Part shown: in pieces, positions 1-8,009 of the stretch
Layout: every line of letters begins with the position of its first letter
How positions within the stretch are numbered: the stretch's first letter is position 1
Source of the DNA: Alphaproteobacteria bacterium
GTDB lineage: Bacteria; Pseudomonadota; Alphaproteobacteria; Rhizobiales; Aestuariivirgaceae
DNA: 60,182 nucleotides
Assembly: GCA_024642465.1 (NCBI GenBank)
Contig: JAHEBA010000007.1
Span: 1-60,182, forward strand
Direction: 5' to 3'
Translations under genes and position numbers: made by a program
The notes under the pieces: model-generated
The model's database searches: none
The model's input: only the letters and a program-made list of their open reading frames with translations
What the model was told of the DNA's origin: nothing

Positions 1-57
1 GGCGACCTTGGCAAGCAGGTGCTCGAAGCTGCCCGCGCGCTGCAGGCTTCCAACTGA
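1..57 (+). CDS. C-terminal end of a protein, probably the TRAP solute-binding protein
   Basis: Only the last 18 codons and a TGA stop are in the window (frame 1, ending ...ALQASN). They cannot be identified by sequence alone. The next two genes are the small and large permeases of a TRAP transporter, and the periplasmic binding protein (DctP type) commonly comes first in such operons. The assignment therefore rests on context, with a helical, alanine-rich tail that would fit. Confidence 0.45.
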   Translation, partial: GDLGKQVLEAARALQASN

Positions 58-87
58 CCGCACGGCGGCGCTGAACGTACATGATTG

Positions 88-116
88 CCTGTCCCGGCCC
101 GCGCGGCCGGGGCAGG
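88..116 (+). terminator. Intercistronic stem-loop between the putative dctP and dctQ
   Basis: A 12-bp GC-rich stem (positions 88-99 pairing with 105-116, one G-U pair) closes a 5-nt loop. It lies between the upstream stop codon and the small permease gene. It is followed by TTCAAT, not a run of T, so it may be a partial terminator or a 3'-end protector of the binding-protein message. Such an element lets a binding protein be made in excess of its permease. The stem is seen in the sequence; the role is inferred. Confidence 0.5.
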
Positions 117-160
117 TTCAATGACCCTTCCACAATGCTATCGGCGGAAAGCAGGCGGCG

Positions 161-667
161 ATGACGCGGCTGATCAACAGGGCATCCGAGCTGTGCGGGC
201 AGTTGTCCGCGTGGCTGCTGGTGATGACCGGCATGGCGCTGACCTGGGAGGTGGTGGCGCGCTACGTTTTCAACGCGCCGACGCGGTGGGCCAGTGAAAC
301 CTCGGAACTGCTGCTGATCTGGGCGGTGTTCCTGGCTATCGGCTATACCGTTCGGCACAACCGCAACATCGTCATCGATCTGATATACGTGAAACTGCCG
401 TCCGGCTGGCAGCGGGTGCTGGACGCATTCGCCAACCTGTTCCTGCTGGCCTTCGCGCTGGTGGTGATGTGGTACGGCTTCCAGATCGCCTGGGACAGCT
501 TCGAGGTGGGGCGGACCACGGCGACGATCATGGATTTCCCGAGCTGGTGGGCGGAATCCTCGGTGCCGTTCGGCTTTGCGCTGGCTGCCTTGCAGTGCAC
601 GCTGGAAGCACTGAAGGCGCTGACCGGCAAAGGCTGGGCGGCCGGCTCCGGCAACGAGGGGCACTGA
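161..667 (+). CDS. TRAP transporter small permease (DctQ family)
   Basis: Small integral membrane subunit of a tripartite ATP-independent periplasmic transporter, which takes up organic acids and similar solutes using an ion gradient. The protein has 168 residues, the usual DctQ size. Four hydrophobic segments lie near residues 16-38, 46-63, 85-108 and 131-152. The family pattern of a tryptophan and glutamates before the second helix is present (WASETSE, about 43-49). The ATG at 161 gives a standard N-terminus. The large permease starts three bases after its stop, so the two are co-translated. The substrate cannot be read from the sequence. Confidence 0.9.
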   Translation: MTRLINRASELCGQLSAWLLVMTGMALTWEVVARYVFNAPTRWASETSELLLIWAVFLAIGYTVRHNRNIVIDLIYVKLPSGWQRVLDAFANLFLLAFALVVMWYGFQIAWDSFEVGRTTATIMDFPSWWAESSVPFGFALAALQCTLEALKALTGKGWAAGSGNEGH

Positions 668-670
668 GCG

Positions 671-1945
671 ATGACCACGGTGCTGATCCTCGCAAGCCTG
701 TTCAACCTGCTGCTGATGCGGGTGCCCGTGGCCTTTGCGCTGGGCGGGCTTGGCCTGCTGCTGCTGATCATCGGCGGGTTCTCGCCGCTGATGGCACCGC
801 AGGGCCTGCTCGGCACCATCGACAATTTCGTGCTGCTGGCGGTGCTGCTGTTCCTGCTGATGTCGAACGTGCTGCTGAAGGGCGGGGTGGGCCGCGACCT
901 GTTCGCCGCGGTGCAGGCGTGGGTCGGTCACCTGCCGGGCGGGCTTGCCATCGCGACGGTGATCTCGTGCGGGATCTTTGCCGCCATCTCCGGGTCATCG
1001 GTCGCAACTGCGGCGACCATAGGCACGGTGGCGATCCCCGAGATGAGCAAGCGCGGCTATCCGAGGCCGTTTGTGCTGGGGCTGCTGGCCGCCGGCGGCA
1101 CGCTGGGCATTCTCATTCCGCCGTCGATACCGATGATCGTCTACGGCTTCATCACCGAGGAATCGGTGATCGCGCTGTTCAAGGCCGGGATCGGGCCGGG
1201 CCTGTTGCTAATGGCCTTGTTCATCGGCTTCTCGATGGTCTATGCGTGGCTTTCTCCGACCTACAAGCCGTCGCCCGCGGCCGGATGGGAAGAGCGCTGG
1301 CGCACCGGCGTTCGCGCGCTGCCGGCACTGGCGCTGGCCGGGCTGATCATCTGGGGCATCTACTGGGGGGCATTCACGCCGACGGAAGCTGCGGCCATCG
1401 GCTTTGCCGCCTCGCTGGTGATCACCGTATTCGTGCTGCGCACCCTGAGCTGGGCGGACTTCAAGGACGCCGTGCTGCAGTCGATGGTGACCACGGTGAC
1501 CATCCTGCTGATCGTCGCCGGCGCGAAGGTGTTCGGCAAGGCGATCTCGCTGTATCGCATTCCGCAGGACGTCTCGATGTTCATCTCGCAGAATTTCTCT
1601 GAAGCGTGGATGTTCATCCTCATGGTCGGGCTGGTGCTTGTGGTGATGGGCCTGTTCCTCGAGGCACTGTCGATGATGCTGATCATGGTGCCGGTGCTGG
1701 CGCCGTCGCTGCTGGGCCTCGGCATCGATCCGATCTGGTTCGGGGTGTTCTTCGTGATCATGATCGAGTGCGCCCTGATTACCCCGCCGGTGGGGCTGAA
1801 CCTCTACGTGATACAGGCGGTGGGCAAGGCGTCGATGCAGGAAGTGGCAAAAGGCGTGTGGCCGTTCCTGGCGCTGATGCTGTTCACCGTCCTGCTGATC
1901 TACGTGATCCCCGATATTGCGCTCTACATACCCTTCAAGATGTAA
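671..1945 (+). CDS. TRAP transporter large permease (DctM family)
   Basis: Large membrane subunit that forms the transport channel together with DctQ. The 424 residues, almost all hydrophobic, fit the 11-12 helices of DctM. Conserved DctM stretches are visible: AISGSSVATAATIG at 105-118, GGTLGILIPPSIPMI at 142-156, and a related IECALITPPVGLNLY repeat in the C-terminal half, as expected from the internal duplication of the ion-transporter fold. It follows dctQ directly and is followed within 12 bases by a lyase gene, which suggests that the imported solute is metabolised by neighbouring enzymes. Confidence 0.93.
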   Translation: MTTVLILASLFNLLLMRVPVAFALGGLGLLLLIIGGFSPLMAPQGLLGTIDNFVLLAVLLFLLMSNVLLKGGVGRDLFAAVQAWVGHLPGGLAIATVISCGIFAAISGSSVATAATIGTVAIPEMSKRGYPRPFVLGLLAAGGTLGILIPPSIPMIVYGFITEESVIALFKAGIGPGLLLMALFIGFSMVYAWLSPTYKPSPAAGWEERWRTGVRALPALALAGLIIWGIYWGAFTPTEAAAIGFAASLVITVFVLRTLSWADFKDAVLQSMVTTVTILLIVAGAKVFGKAISLYRIPQDVSMFISQNFSEAWMFILMVGLVLVVMGLFLEALSMMLIMVPVLAPSLLGLGIDPIWFGVFFVIMIECALITPPVGLNLYVIQAVGKASMQEVAKGVWPFLALMLFTVLLIYVIPDIALYIPFKM

Positions 1946-1957
1946 GGATTGCCACTC

Positions 1958-2833
1958 ATGACCAGACCATCACAGGCCGAAGCCTTGCGTGAAATCCTGT
2001 CGGAAGACACCTGCCACGTGATGCCATGCTGCTGGGATGGCCTGAGCGCGAAGATGATCGGCGATGCGGGCTTCCGGTTCTCGTTCATGTCGGGATTTGC
2101 GGTATCGGCCTCGCGCATCGGCGCACCGGACACCGGCCTGATCTCGTTCGGGGAGATGCTCGACCAGGGCCGCAACATTTGCGCGGCGACGGACATTCCG
2201 ATCATCGGCGATGGCGACACCGGCTACGGAAACGCGCTCAACGTGCGCCGCACGGTGGAGATGTATGCCCGGGCCGGGTTCGGCGCGGTGATGATCGAGG
2301 ACCAGGTGGCGCCAAAACGCTGCGGCCATACCAAGGGCAAGCTGGTGGTGGAGCGCAAGGAGGCGTTCAACCGGATCAAGGCGGCCGTGGACGCCAAGGA
2401 AGCAGGCGCCGACATTATGATCCTTGCCCGCACCGACGCCCGGCATGGGCATGGGCTGGAGGAAGCCATCGACAGGGCGAAGGGCTTTTCCGATCTTGGG
2501 GCCGACATGCTGTTCGTCGAGGCGCCGCAATCCGAGGCGGAGATGGCGCGGCTGACGCGCGAGGCGCCGGGCATCCACATGGCCAACCTGGTCGAGGGCG
2601 GTGCCACGCCGATCCTGCATCCGGACCGGCTGCATGAACTGGGCTACCGGTTCGCAGCCTATCCGCTGACGCTGATGTCCGCCGCCATGAAGGCGATCCA
2701 GGACGCGCTTGCGGTGATGGCCCGGCGTGAGCATCCCGCAGACGCCCTGCTGGACTTTGCGGACCTGCGCAAGGCGGTCGGGTTCGATGCCTACTACGAG
2801 GCTGAACAGGCCTATTCCGACAGCCGGGACTGA
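1958..2833 (+). CDS. Isocitrate lyase / PEP mutase superfamily C-C lyase
   Basis: A 291-residue TIM-barrel enzyme of the isocitrate lyase / 2-methylisocitrate lyase / carboxyphosphonoenolpyruvate mutase superfamily. The metal site IGDGDTGYGNA is at 83-93 and EDQ at 114-116. The loop KRCGH (120-124) keeps the cysteine that marks true lyases; mutases and decarboxylases lack it. It probably splits a branched 2-hydroxy di- or tricarboxylate. The ATG at 1958, with AAGGA about 10 bases upstream, is preferred over an in-frame TTG at 1949. It is the third gene of the TRAP operon. The length suits 2-methylisocitrate lyase, but no other methylcitrate-cycle gene is nearby, so the substrate is open. Confidence 0.85.
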   Translation: MTRPSQAEALREILSEDTCHVMPCCWDGLSAKMIGDAGFRFSFMSGFAVSASRIGAPDTGLISFGEMLDQGRNICAATDIPIIGDGDTGYGNALNVRRTVEMYARAGFGAVMIEDQVAPKRCGHTKGKLVVERKEAFNRIKAAVDAKEAGADIMILARTDARHGHGLEEAIDRAKGFSDLGADMLFVEAPQSEAEMARLTREAPGIHMANLVEGGATPILHPDRLHELGYRFAAYPLTLMSAAMKAIQDALAVMARREHPADALLDFADLRKAVGFDAYYEAEQAYSDSRD

Positions 2834-2839
2834 TCTTGC

Positions 2840-2855
2840 TTTACGTTAACGTCAA
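2840..2855. promoter_or_regulatory. Near-perfect palindrome, candidate MerR-family (LiuR-like) operator
   Basis: The sequence TTTACGTTAACGTCAA has a perfect 10-bp core palindrome (ACGTTAACGT, 2843-2852) and one mismatch in the flanking bases. From memory, it resembles the operators of MerR-family regulators of branched-chain amino acid and acyl-CoA catabolism in proteobacteria. It lies just after the lyase stop and about 165 bases before the ABC binding-protein start, so it would act on the transporter. The palindrome is seen; the regulator is inferred. Confidence 0.45.
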
Positions 2856-3019
2856 TCAATAAAATGCCGCCAGAGTGCATGCTTGCGAGCGAATTGCTGC
2901 GCAAGTTGCCCTACGCGTTATCTTTACAAGGAACAGGGGAACGGCCATTGTTTCGCGGACGAGGGACTGATGCGGCGGTCCTTCAAGGGCGTGAGACAAC
3001 TGATACAGGGAACCTGGTG

Positions 3020-3793
3020 ATGTTCAACTTCAAGGGAATGGCGGCGGCTGCGCTGGCCATCGCACTGATGAGCGGTTCGGCGCTGGCCGACGAATGGACC
3101 AAAATCCGCGTGGGCACCGAGGGTGCCTACAAGCCGTTCAACTACATCGATTCAGACGGAAAGCTGCAGGGCTTCGACGTGGAGATTGCCCAGGCGCTTT
3201 GCGACGAGATGAAGGCCGAGTGCACCTTCGTCGCGCAAGACTGGGATGGCATCATTCCTGCGCTGCTGGCAAAAAAGTACGACGTGATCATCGCGTCCAT
3301 GTCGATCACCGAAGAGCGCATGAAGCAGGTCGACTTCACCGACAAGTACTACAACACGCCGGCCCGCTTCATGGCCAAGAAGGGCGGGGCGATTACCGAT
3401 ACCAGTCCGGCCGGCCTGAAGGGCAAGGTGCTGGGTGCGCAGTCGTCGACCACGCACTCGTCGTACCTCGAGGACAACTACAAGGACAGCGAGATCAAGC
3501 TGTACGCCACGCAAGACGAAGCAAATGCCGACCTGGCTGCTGGCCGCGTCGACGCGGTGCTGGCCGACTCGGTGGTGACGCTTGACTGGCTGGGCTCCGA
3601 CGCTGGCTCATGCTGCGAACATATCGGCGAGAACTACAATGATGAAAAGTGGTTCGGCAAAGGCGCCGGCATGGCGGTGCGCAAGGAAGACACCGCGCTG
3701 AAGGACAAGCTGAACGTTGCGCTCAAGGCGATCCTCGAAAATGGCAAGTACAAGGAAATCAACGACAAGTACTTCCCGTTCCCGGTTTACTGA
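3020..3793 (+). CDS. Periplasmic amino-acid (Lys/Arg/Orn/His type) ABC transporter binding protein
   Basis: Extracellular solute-binding protein of family 3 (HisJ/ArgT type), 257 residues. The ATG at 3020 begins a clear Sec signal peptide with likely cleavage after SALA (about residue 23). The mature part has the family features: an early GAYKPFNY binding stretch, GFDVEIAQALC, ITEERMKQVDFTDKYY (contacts the ligand carboxylate), and GRVDAVLADS near the second lobe. The frame stays open upstream to 2864, but that extension would bury the signal peptide. Two permease genes follow. The predicted ligand is a basic or related amino acid or betaine; the fold is much surer than the ligand. Confidence 0.9.
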   Translation: MFNFKGMAAAALAIALMSGSALADEWTKIRVGTEGAYKPFNYIDSDGKLQGFDVEIAQALCDEMKAECTFVAQDWDGIIPALLAKKYDVIIASMSITEERMKQVDFTDKYYNTPARFMAKKGGAITDTSPAGLKGKVLGAQSSTTHSSYLEDNYKDSEIKLYATQDEANADLAAGRVDAVLADSVVTLDWLGSDAGSCCEHIGENYNDEKWFGKGAGMAVRKEDTALKDKLNVALKAILENGKYKEINDKYFPFPVY

Positions 3794-3833
3794 GGACAGC
3801 AGGGGCATTGCGTCCCGATTAGCTATACATCAG

Positions 3834-3863
3834 TGCCTGCCGTGCTAGAGTGCGCGGCAGGCA
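3834..3863 (+). terminator. Stem-loop between binding-protein gene and first permease
   Basis: A perfect 9-bp inverted repeat (3834-3842 with 3855-3863) can extend inward to 12 pairs including one G-U, leaving a 6-nt loop. TTCTTTGTTT follows at once, so it looks like a Rho-independent terminator. The permease genes downstream have no obvious separate promoter, so partial read-through is likely, giving more binding protein than permease. Confidence 0.6.
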
Positions 3864-3907
3864 TTCTTTGTTTCACCGCTGTGTCACGAGGAGCATGAGG
3901 GGCCTGG

Positions 3908-4618
3908 ATGGAGGTCTTGTCACAGCTGGCCTGGGGGGCCAACGGTTGGGCCGATGAGCTGGCCGCCGGCACCTGGCTGACGGTGCGGCTGGCGCTGGCC
4001 ACGCTGCCGTTCGGCCTGGCAATCGGGCTGCTGGTGGCGCTGGCCAAGGCGTCCGGCGAGCGGTCGCTGGAAGCCGCGGCCAATATCTACACTACCATCT
4101 TCCGCGGCCTGCCGGAACTGCTCACCCTGTTCATCGTCTACTATGGCGGCCAGATGGCGCTGCAAAGGCTGGTCGGACTGTTCACTGACAGCTATGTCGA
4201 GGTGAACGGGTTCGTGGCCGGCATGGTGGCGCTGGGCCTGGTTTTCTCCGCCTATGCATCGGAAGTTTTCGCCTCGGCCTTCAAGGGAATTCCTGCCGGC
4301 CAGGGTGAAGCGGCCAAGGCGCTAGGCATGAACCGCTGGCAGGCGTTCCGGCTGGTGACATTGCCCCAGCTTATCCGGCTCTCAATCGGCGGGCTCAGCA
4401 ATCTCTGGCTGGTGCTGCTCAAGGAGACGTCTTTGGTTTCGGTGATCGCGCTCAACGACCTGTTGCGCATGACCAACCTGGCGCAAGGCTCCACCAAGCA
4501 GCCGCTGTTCTTCTATTCCGTGGCATTGCTGATCTACCTGGTGCTGTCGCTGATTTCGTCGAGAGGACTTGGCGCCATCGAGGACTACGTCAAGCGGGGC
4601 GAGGAGCGGCGGGCATGA
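3908..4618 (+). CDS. Amino-acid ABC transporter permease (HisQ type)
   Basis: Inner-membrane permease of the polar amino acid uptake family, 236 residues. It has the family motif FRGLPELL near residue 64 and the EAA loop that docks on the ATPase (GIPAGQGEAAKALGMNRWQA, about 125-144). Around five membrane segments are visible. Its last four bases overlap the start of the second permease. The operon contains a binding protein and two permeases but no ATP-binding subunit in the window, so the ATPase must come from elsewhere. Confidence 0.92.
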   Translation: MEVLSQLAWGANGWADELAAGTWLTVRLALATLPFGLAIGLLVALAKASGERSLEAAANIYTTIFRGLPELLTLFIVYYGGQMALQRLVGLFTDSYVEVNGFVAGMVALGLVFSAYASEVFASAFKGIPAGQGEAAKALGMNRWQAFRLVTLPQLIRLSIGGLSNLWLVLLKETSLVSVIALNDLLRMTNLAQGSTKQPLFFYSVALLIYLVLSLISSRGLGAIEDYVKRGEERRA

Positions 4619-5448
4619 GCGATACGACGGCTGGCATGATTGCCGCGCGCAAACCGCCGCCACAGGCCCGCAAGCGGTGGGGCGCGGCGCGCATCGCCGG
4701 GGTTGGGCTGTGTGCGATCTGGGTGGTGCTGGGGATCGCCCTGGTGGCCTCTCTGTTCAGCGGATACGACGCGGACGTGTTCAACCGGTACATGCCGCGC
4801 ATGATCGAAGGCCTCTGGGTGACGGCCAAACTGGTTGTGCTGTCGGTTTCTGCGGGTGCCGTGCTGGCGCTGTTTGTTGCGCTGGCGCGGATGTCGGACA
4901 ACTGGATCGTGTCGAAGCTCGCCTTTGTCTATGTCTATGCCTTCCGCGGCACGCCGCTGCTGGGCCAGGTTTTCCTGCTCTATTACGGAGCGGGACAGTT
5001 CGTTGACTATCTGGAAGCCGCGGGGGTGTGGTGGTTCTTCCGGGAAGCCTACAACTGCGTCCTGCTGACGTTCATTCTCAACACGGCTGCCTACCAGGCT
5101 GAAATATTCAAGACGTCCATCGAGTCGATCCCGCGCGGGCAATGGGAAGCAGCATCGTCTCTGGGCCTGCACAAGGCTCAGACGTTCTGGAAAATCATTC
5201 TGCCGCAGGCGCTGATCACCGCCCTGAGGCCGCTCGGCAACGAGATCATCCTGATGGTCAAGAGTTCGGCGGTCGCCTCCGTGGTGACGGTCTTCGACCT
5301 GATGGGGGCGACCAAGCTGGCGTTTTCGCGGACCTACGACTTCAACGTCTACATGTGGGCGGCGATCATCTACCTGATGATCGTGGAGACGCTGCGCCGT
5401 GTCTGGGCGGTGCTGGAACGGCGGCTGACACGGCACCTGGAGCGTTGA
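4615..5448 (+). CDS. Amino-acid ABC transporter permease (HisM type)
   Basis: Second inner-membrane permease, 277 residues, longer than its partner because of a 35-residue basic N-terminal cytoplasmic extension. Conserved features are FRGTPLLGQ in the middle and the EAA loop ESIPRGQWEAASSLGLHKAQ. It starts on ATGA, overlapping the preceding stop, so the two permeases are translationally coupled. It ends about 120 bases before the MttB-family gene. Confidence 0.92.
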   Translation: MSDTTAGMIAARKPPPQARKRWGAARIAGVGLCAIWVVLGIALVASLFSGYDADVFNRYMPRMIEGLWVTAKLVVLSVSAGAVLALFVALARMSDNWIVSKLAFVYVYAFRGTPLLGQVFLLYYGAGQFVDYLEAAGVWWFFREAYNCVLLTFILNTAAYQAEIFKTSIESIPRGQWEAASSLGLHKAQTFWKIILPQALITALRPLGNEIILMVKSSAVASVVTVFDLMGATKLAFSRTYDFNVYMWAAIIYLMIVETLRRVWAVLERRLTRHLER

Positions 5449-5533
5449 GGCCCGCTCGACAAGCGCTGGCTGAATCTGACACTCAACTGTCGCAAACCGC
5501 ATACATCCGGGCTCGGGCAGCAGTGTAACATTT

Positions 5534-5556
5534 CTCCATGGTGGCTCATCATGGAG
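5534..5556 (+). promoter_or_regulatory. Inverted repeat that would mask the MttB ribosome binding site
   Basis: CTCCATG (5534-5540) and CATGGAG (5550-5556) form a perfect 7-bp stem with a 9-nt loop. The right arm contains the GGAG of the ribosome binding site (GGAGGG, 5553-5558) for the ATG at 5567, and the left arm CTCC pairs with it. In RNA this hairpin would hide the site, which could allow translational control. The pairing is seen; the control is inferred. Confidence 0.4.
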
Positions 5557-5566
5557 GGTGCTTGCG

Positions 5567-7111
5567 ATGTCCATTGCAGATCATGAGGAATCCCATGCAC
5601 GCCGTGCTGGTGGCAGATCCGGCAGGCGCGAACGCCGCGCGGTTGCGGCGCCGTCGCTGCCGACCCTGATCCGCAAGACGCCGGTACTGAACATGGCTTC
5701 CGAAGAGGCGGTTGAGCGCATTCATGATGCTGCCTGCACGATCCTCGAGGAGGTCGGCATCGAGTTCCGCGATGATGAAGCCATCGCCATGTGGAAGGCG
5801 GCCAGGACCAAGGTGGACGGCCACCGGGTGCACATCGGGCGCGACCAGCTGATGGAACTGGTCTCCCAGATTCCGTCCGAGTACACCATGCATGCCCGCA
5901 ACCTCGAGCGCACGGTGACGGTGGGCAACGACAAGTCGATCTTCGTGCCGATGTATGGTGCGCCCTATGTGCGCGATCTCGAAGGCCGCCGGCGCTATGG
6001 CTCGCTGGAAGACCTCAACAACTTCCACAAGCTCGCCTACATGAGCCCGGCGCTGCACTCGACGAGCTCGATCATCTGCGAGCCGATGGAAATTCCGGTG
6101 CCGCGCCGCCACCTGCACATCATCCAGTCGGCACTGACCCACTCCGACAAGCCGTTCATGGGCATCGTGACCGCCAAGGAGCGGGCCGAGGACACCATGA
6201 GGATGGCCGGTATCGTGTTCGGTGACGACTTCGTGCGCGACAACACGGTGCTGACTTCGGTGGTGAACTGCAACTCGCCGCTGGTGTGGGACCAGACCAT
6301 GCTGGATGCGCTTCGCGTCTATGCGGCGCACAACCAGCCGTGCCTGATTTCGCCGTTCGCGCTGTGCGGCGCGTCCACCCCTGCCTCGTCTGCCGCTTCC
6401 GTGGCGCAGTGCGTGGCGGAAGCGCTGGCGGGCCTTGCCTTCACGCAGCTGGTGCGGCCCGGCTCTCCGCAGGTGATGGGCCAGTTCATGGTGGCGGTGG
6501 ACATGAAGTCGGGCGCGCCGATGGGGGGTACGCCGGAAGCCGCGCACATGATGATGCTCTATGGCCAGCTTGCGCGGAAGTACAAGCTGCCGTGGCGCAC
6601 CTCCGGCTTTCATGTGGGCTCCAAGGTCAACGATGCGCAGGCCGGCTACGAGGCCAACATGCTGATGCATGCCGCCATCCTGTCGGGTGCCAACTATATC
6701 TGGCACGTGGCGGGCTGGCTTGAAGCCGGGCTGTCGTGCGGATACTCCAAGTTCGTCACCGACGCCGACCAGCTCGTCGGCTGGTACAAGTACGCGCAAG
6801 GCATCTCGTTCGACGATTTCGACGACGCCATGGAGGCGGTGCGCGAGGTCGGTCCGGCGGGGCATTTCCTTGGCACCGCCCATACGCTGGAGCACTTCGA
6901 GAAGGCGTTCTTCACGCCTGAACTGATGGACTTCAACTCGTTCGAACAGTGGTCTGCGGAAGGCTCGCTGACCATGGAACAGCGCGGCAACGCCAAGGCG
7001 CGAGCCATGATGAACAACTATGTCGAGCCGTCGATGGACGAGGCCAAGGCGGAAGAGCTGGCCGAGTTCGTGGCGCGGCGCGAAAAGGAATTGCCTGACA
7101 GCGTGAATTGA
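5567..7111 (+). CDS. Trimethylamine methyltransferase (MttB) family protein, non-pyrrolysine type
   Basis: A 514-residue TIM-barrel methyltransferase of the MttB superfamily, similar in length to characterised members. Members move a methyl group from a tertiary or quaternary amine (trimethylamine, glycine betaine, carnitine and others) to a corrinoid protein. There is no in-frame amber codon, so this belongs to the large pyrrolysine-free branch, whose known members act on quaternary amines such as glycine betaine. The basic N-terminal 30 residues are variable and the conserved part begins near residue 38. No corrinoid protein gene is adjacent. The ATG at 5567, 8 bases after GGAGGG, is chosen over an in-frame GTG at 5558. 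Confidence 0.88.
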   Translation: MSIADHEESHARRAGGRSGRRERRAVAAPSLPTLIRKTPVLNMASEEAVERIHDAACTILEEVGIEFRDDEAIAMWKAARTKVDGHRVHIGRDQLMELVSQIPSEYTMHARNLERTVTVGNDKSIFVPMYGAPYVRDLEGRRRYGSLEDLNNFHKLAYMSPALHSTSSIICEPMEIPVPRRHLHIIQSALTHSDKPFMGIVTAKERAEDTMRMAGIVFGDDFVRDNTVLTSVVNCNSPLVWDQTMLDALRVYAAHNQPCLISPFALCGASTPASSAASVAQCVAEALAGLAFTQLVRPGSPQVMGQFMVAVDMKSGAPMGGTPEAAHMMMLYGQLARKYKLPWRTSGFHVGSKVNDAQAGYEANMLMHAAILSGANYIWHVAGWLEAGLSCGYSKFVTDADQLVGWYKYAQGISFDDFDDAMEAVREVGPAGHFLGTAHTLEHFEKAFFTPELMDFNSFEQWSAEGSLTMEQRGNAKARAMMNNYVEPSMDEAKAEELAEFVARREKELPDSVN

Positions 7112-7193
7112 CCAGATCGGGCTTGACCGGACGCTTGCCGGTTTGCAGTGTGCGGCCACCAAACCGTTACGCATCAACAGGGATTTTCCGGCC

Positions 7194-7985
7194 ATGCTTC
7201 TCAAGGACAAGATCGCAATTGTAACCGGCGCATCCGGTGGGCTGGGTCTGGCTTCGGCCAAGGCCTTTGCAGAGCAGGGCGCCAAGGTGGTCATTTCCGA
7301 CGTGACCGACGAAAAGGGCGAGGCTGCTGCCGCCGCCTTGCGCGATGCAGGCTTCGACGTTCAGTACCGCCATTGCGATGTGACCAGGAAGGCCGACATC
7401 CAGGCGCTGATCGACGGGACGGTGAAAACCCATGGCCGGCTGGACATCATGATGGCCAATGCCGGCATCGTGCATGCCTGCGACCCGCTGGAACTGTCCG
7501 AGGAAGACTATGACCGTGTGCTGGCGGTGAACCTGAAGGGCGTGTTCCTGTCGGGCCAGCTTGCGGCGCGTCAGATGATGACGCAAGAGCGCGACGGCGA
7601 CGGCCAGCGCGGGGTTATCGTCAACATGTCATCGTGCCAGGCGGTGATCGTCATTCCCGAGATTGCGTCCTACGTGATGTCCAAGGGCGGCATCAACCAG
7701 TGGACCAAGGCACTGGGCATCCGGCTTGCCAAGGAAGGCATCCGGGTCAACGCCATCGGACCGGGCTCGATTGCCACCGAGATGTTCAAGTCGGTTGCCA
7801 ACGATCCGCAGAAGATGCGCAACATCATGTCTCGCACGCCGATGGGCCGGGCCGGCGATCCGTCGGAAATCGGCTCCATCGCGGTGTTCCTCGCCTCGCC
7901 GATGGCAAGCTACATCACTGGCCAGACTATCTATCCGGACGGCGGGCGCCTTGGTCTCAACTACACTGTGCCGGTAGTGGACTGA
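7194..7985 (+). CDS. Short-chain dehydrogenase/reductase
   Basis: A 263-residue classical SDR oxidoreductase. The Rossmann cofactor motif TGASGGLG is at 11-18, an acidic residue (D41-region, VISDVTDE) after the second strand suggests NAD(H), NAG follows strand 4, and the catalytic Ser and YVMSK (YxxxK) come later. The C-terminus PDGGRLG is typical of the FabG-like group. The ATG at 7194 gives the normal SDR N-terminus; the frame is open further upstream but encodes nothing SDR-like there. It sits between the MttB-family gene and the sulfatase on the same strand and is likely part of the same catabolic set. The substrate is unknown. Confidence 0.9.
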   Translation: MLLKDKIAIVTGASGGLGLASAKAFAEQGAKVVISDVTDEKGEAAAAALRDAGFDVQYRHCDVTRKADIQALIDGTVKTHGRLDIMMANAGIVHACDPLELSEEDYDRVLAVNLKGVFLSGQLAARQMMTQERDGDGQRGVIVNMSSCQAVIVIPEIASYVMSKGGINQWTKALGIRLAKEGIRVNAIGPGSIATEMFKSVANDPQKMRNIMSRTPMGRAGDPSEIGSIAVFLASPMASYITGQTIYPDGGRLGLNYTVPVVD

Positions 7986-8009
7986 CCGGCGGCGGGCGGG
8001 TGTCAGGCG

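Noticed and set aside
5567..7111. Pyrrolysine-type MttB with in-frame amber codon
   Set aside because: The frame reads through without any TAG, so this is the non-pyrrolysine branch.
7126..7142. ACCGG-N7-CCGGT repeat after the MttB-family gene, as a terminator
   Set aside because: Only five pairs and no following T run; too weak to call.
5549..7294. A 581-codon open frame on the minus strand opposite the MttB-family gene
   Set aside because: It mirrors the real gene in a GC-rich region, is very rich in Arg and His, has no recognisable domain and no ribosome binding site.
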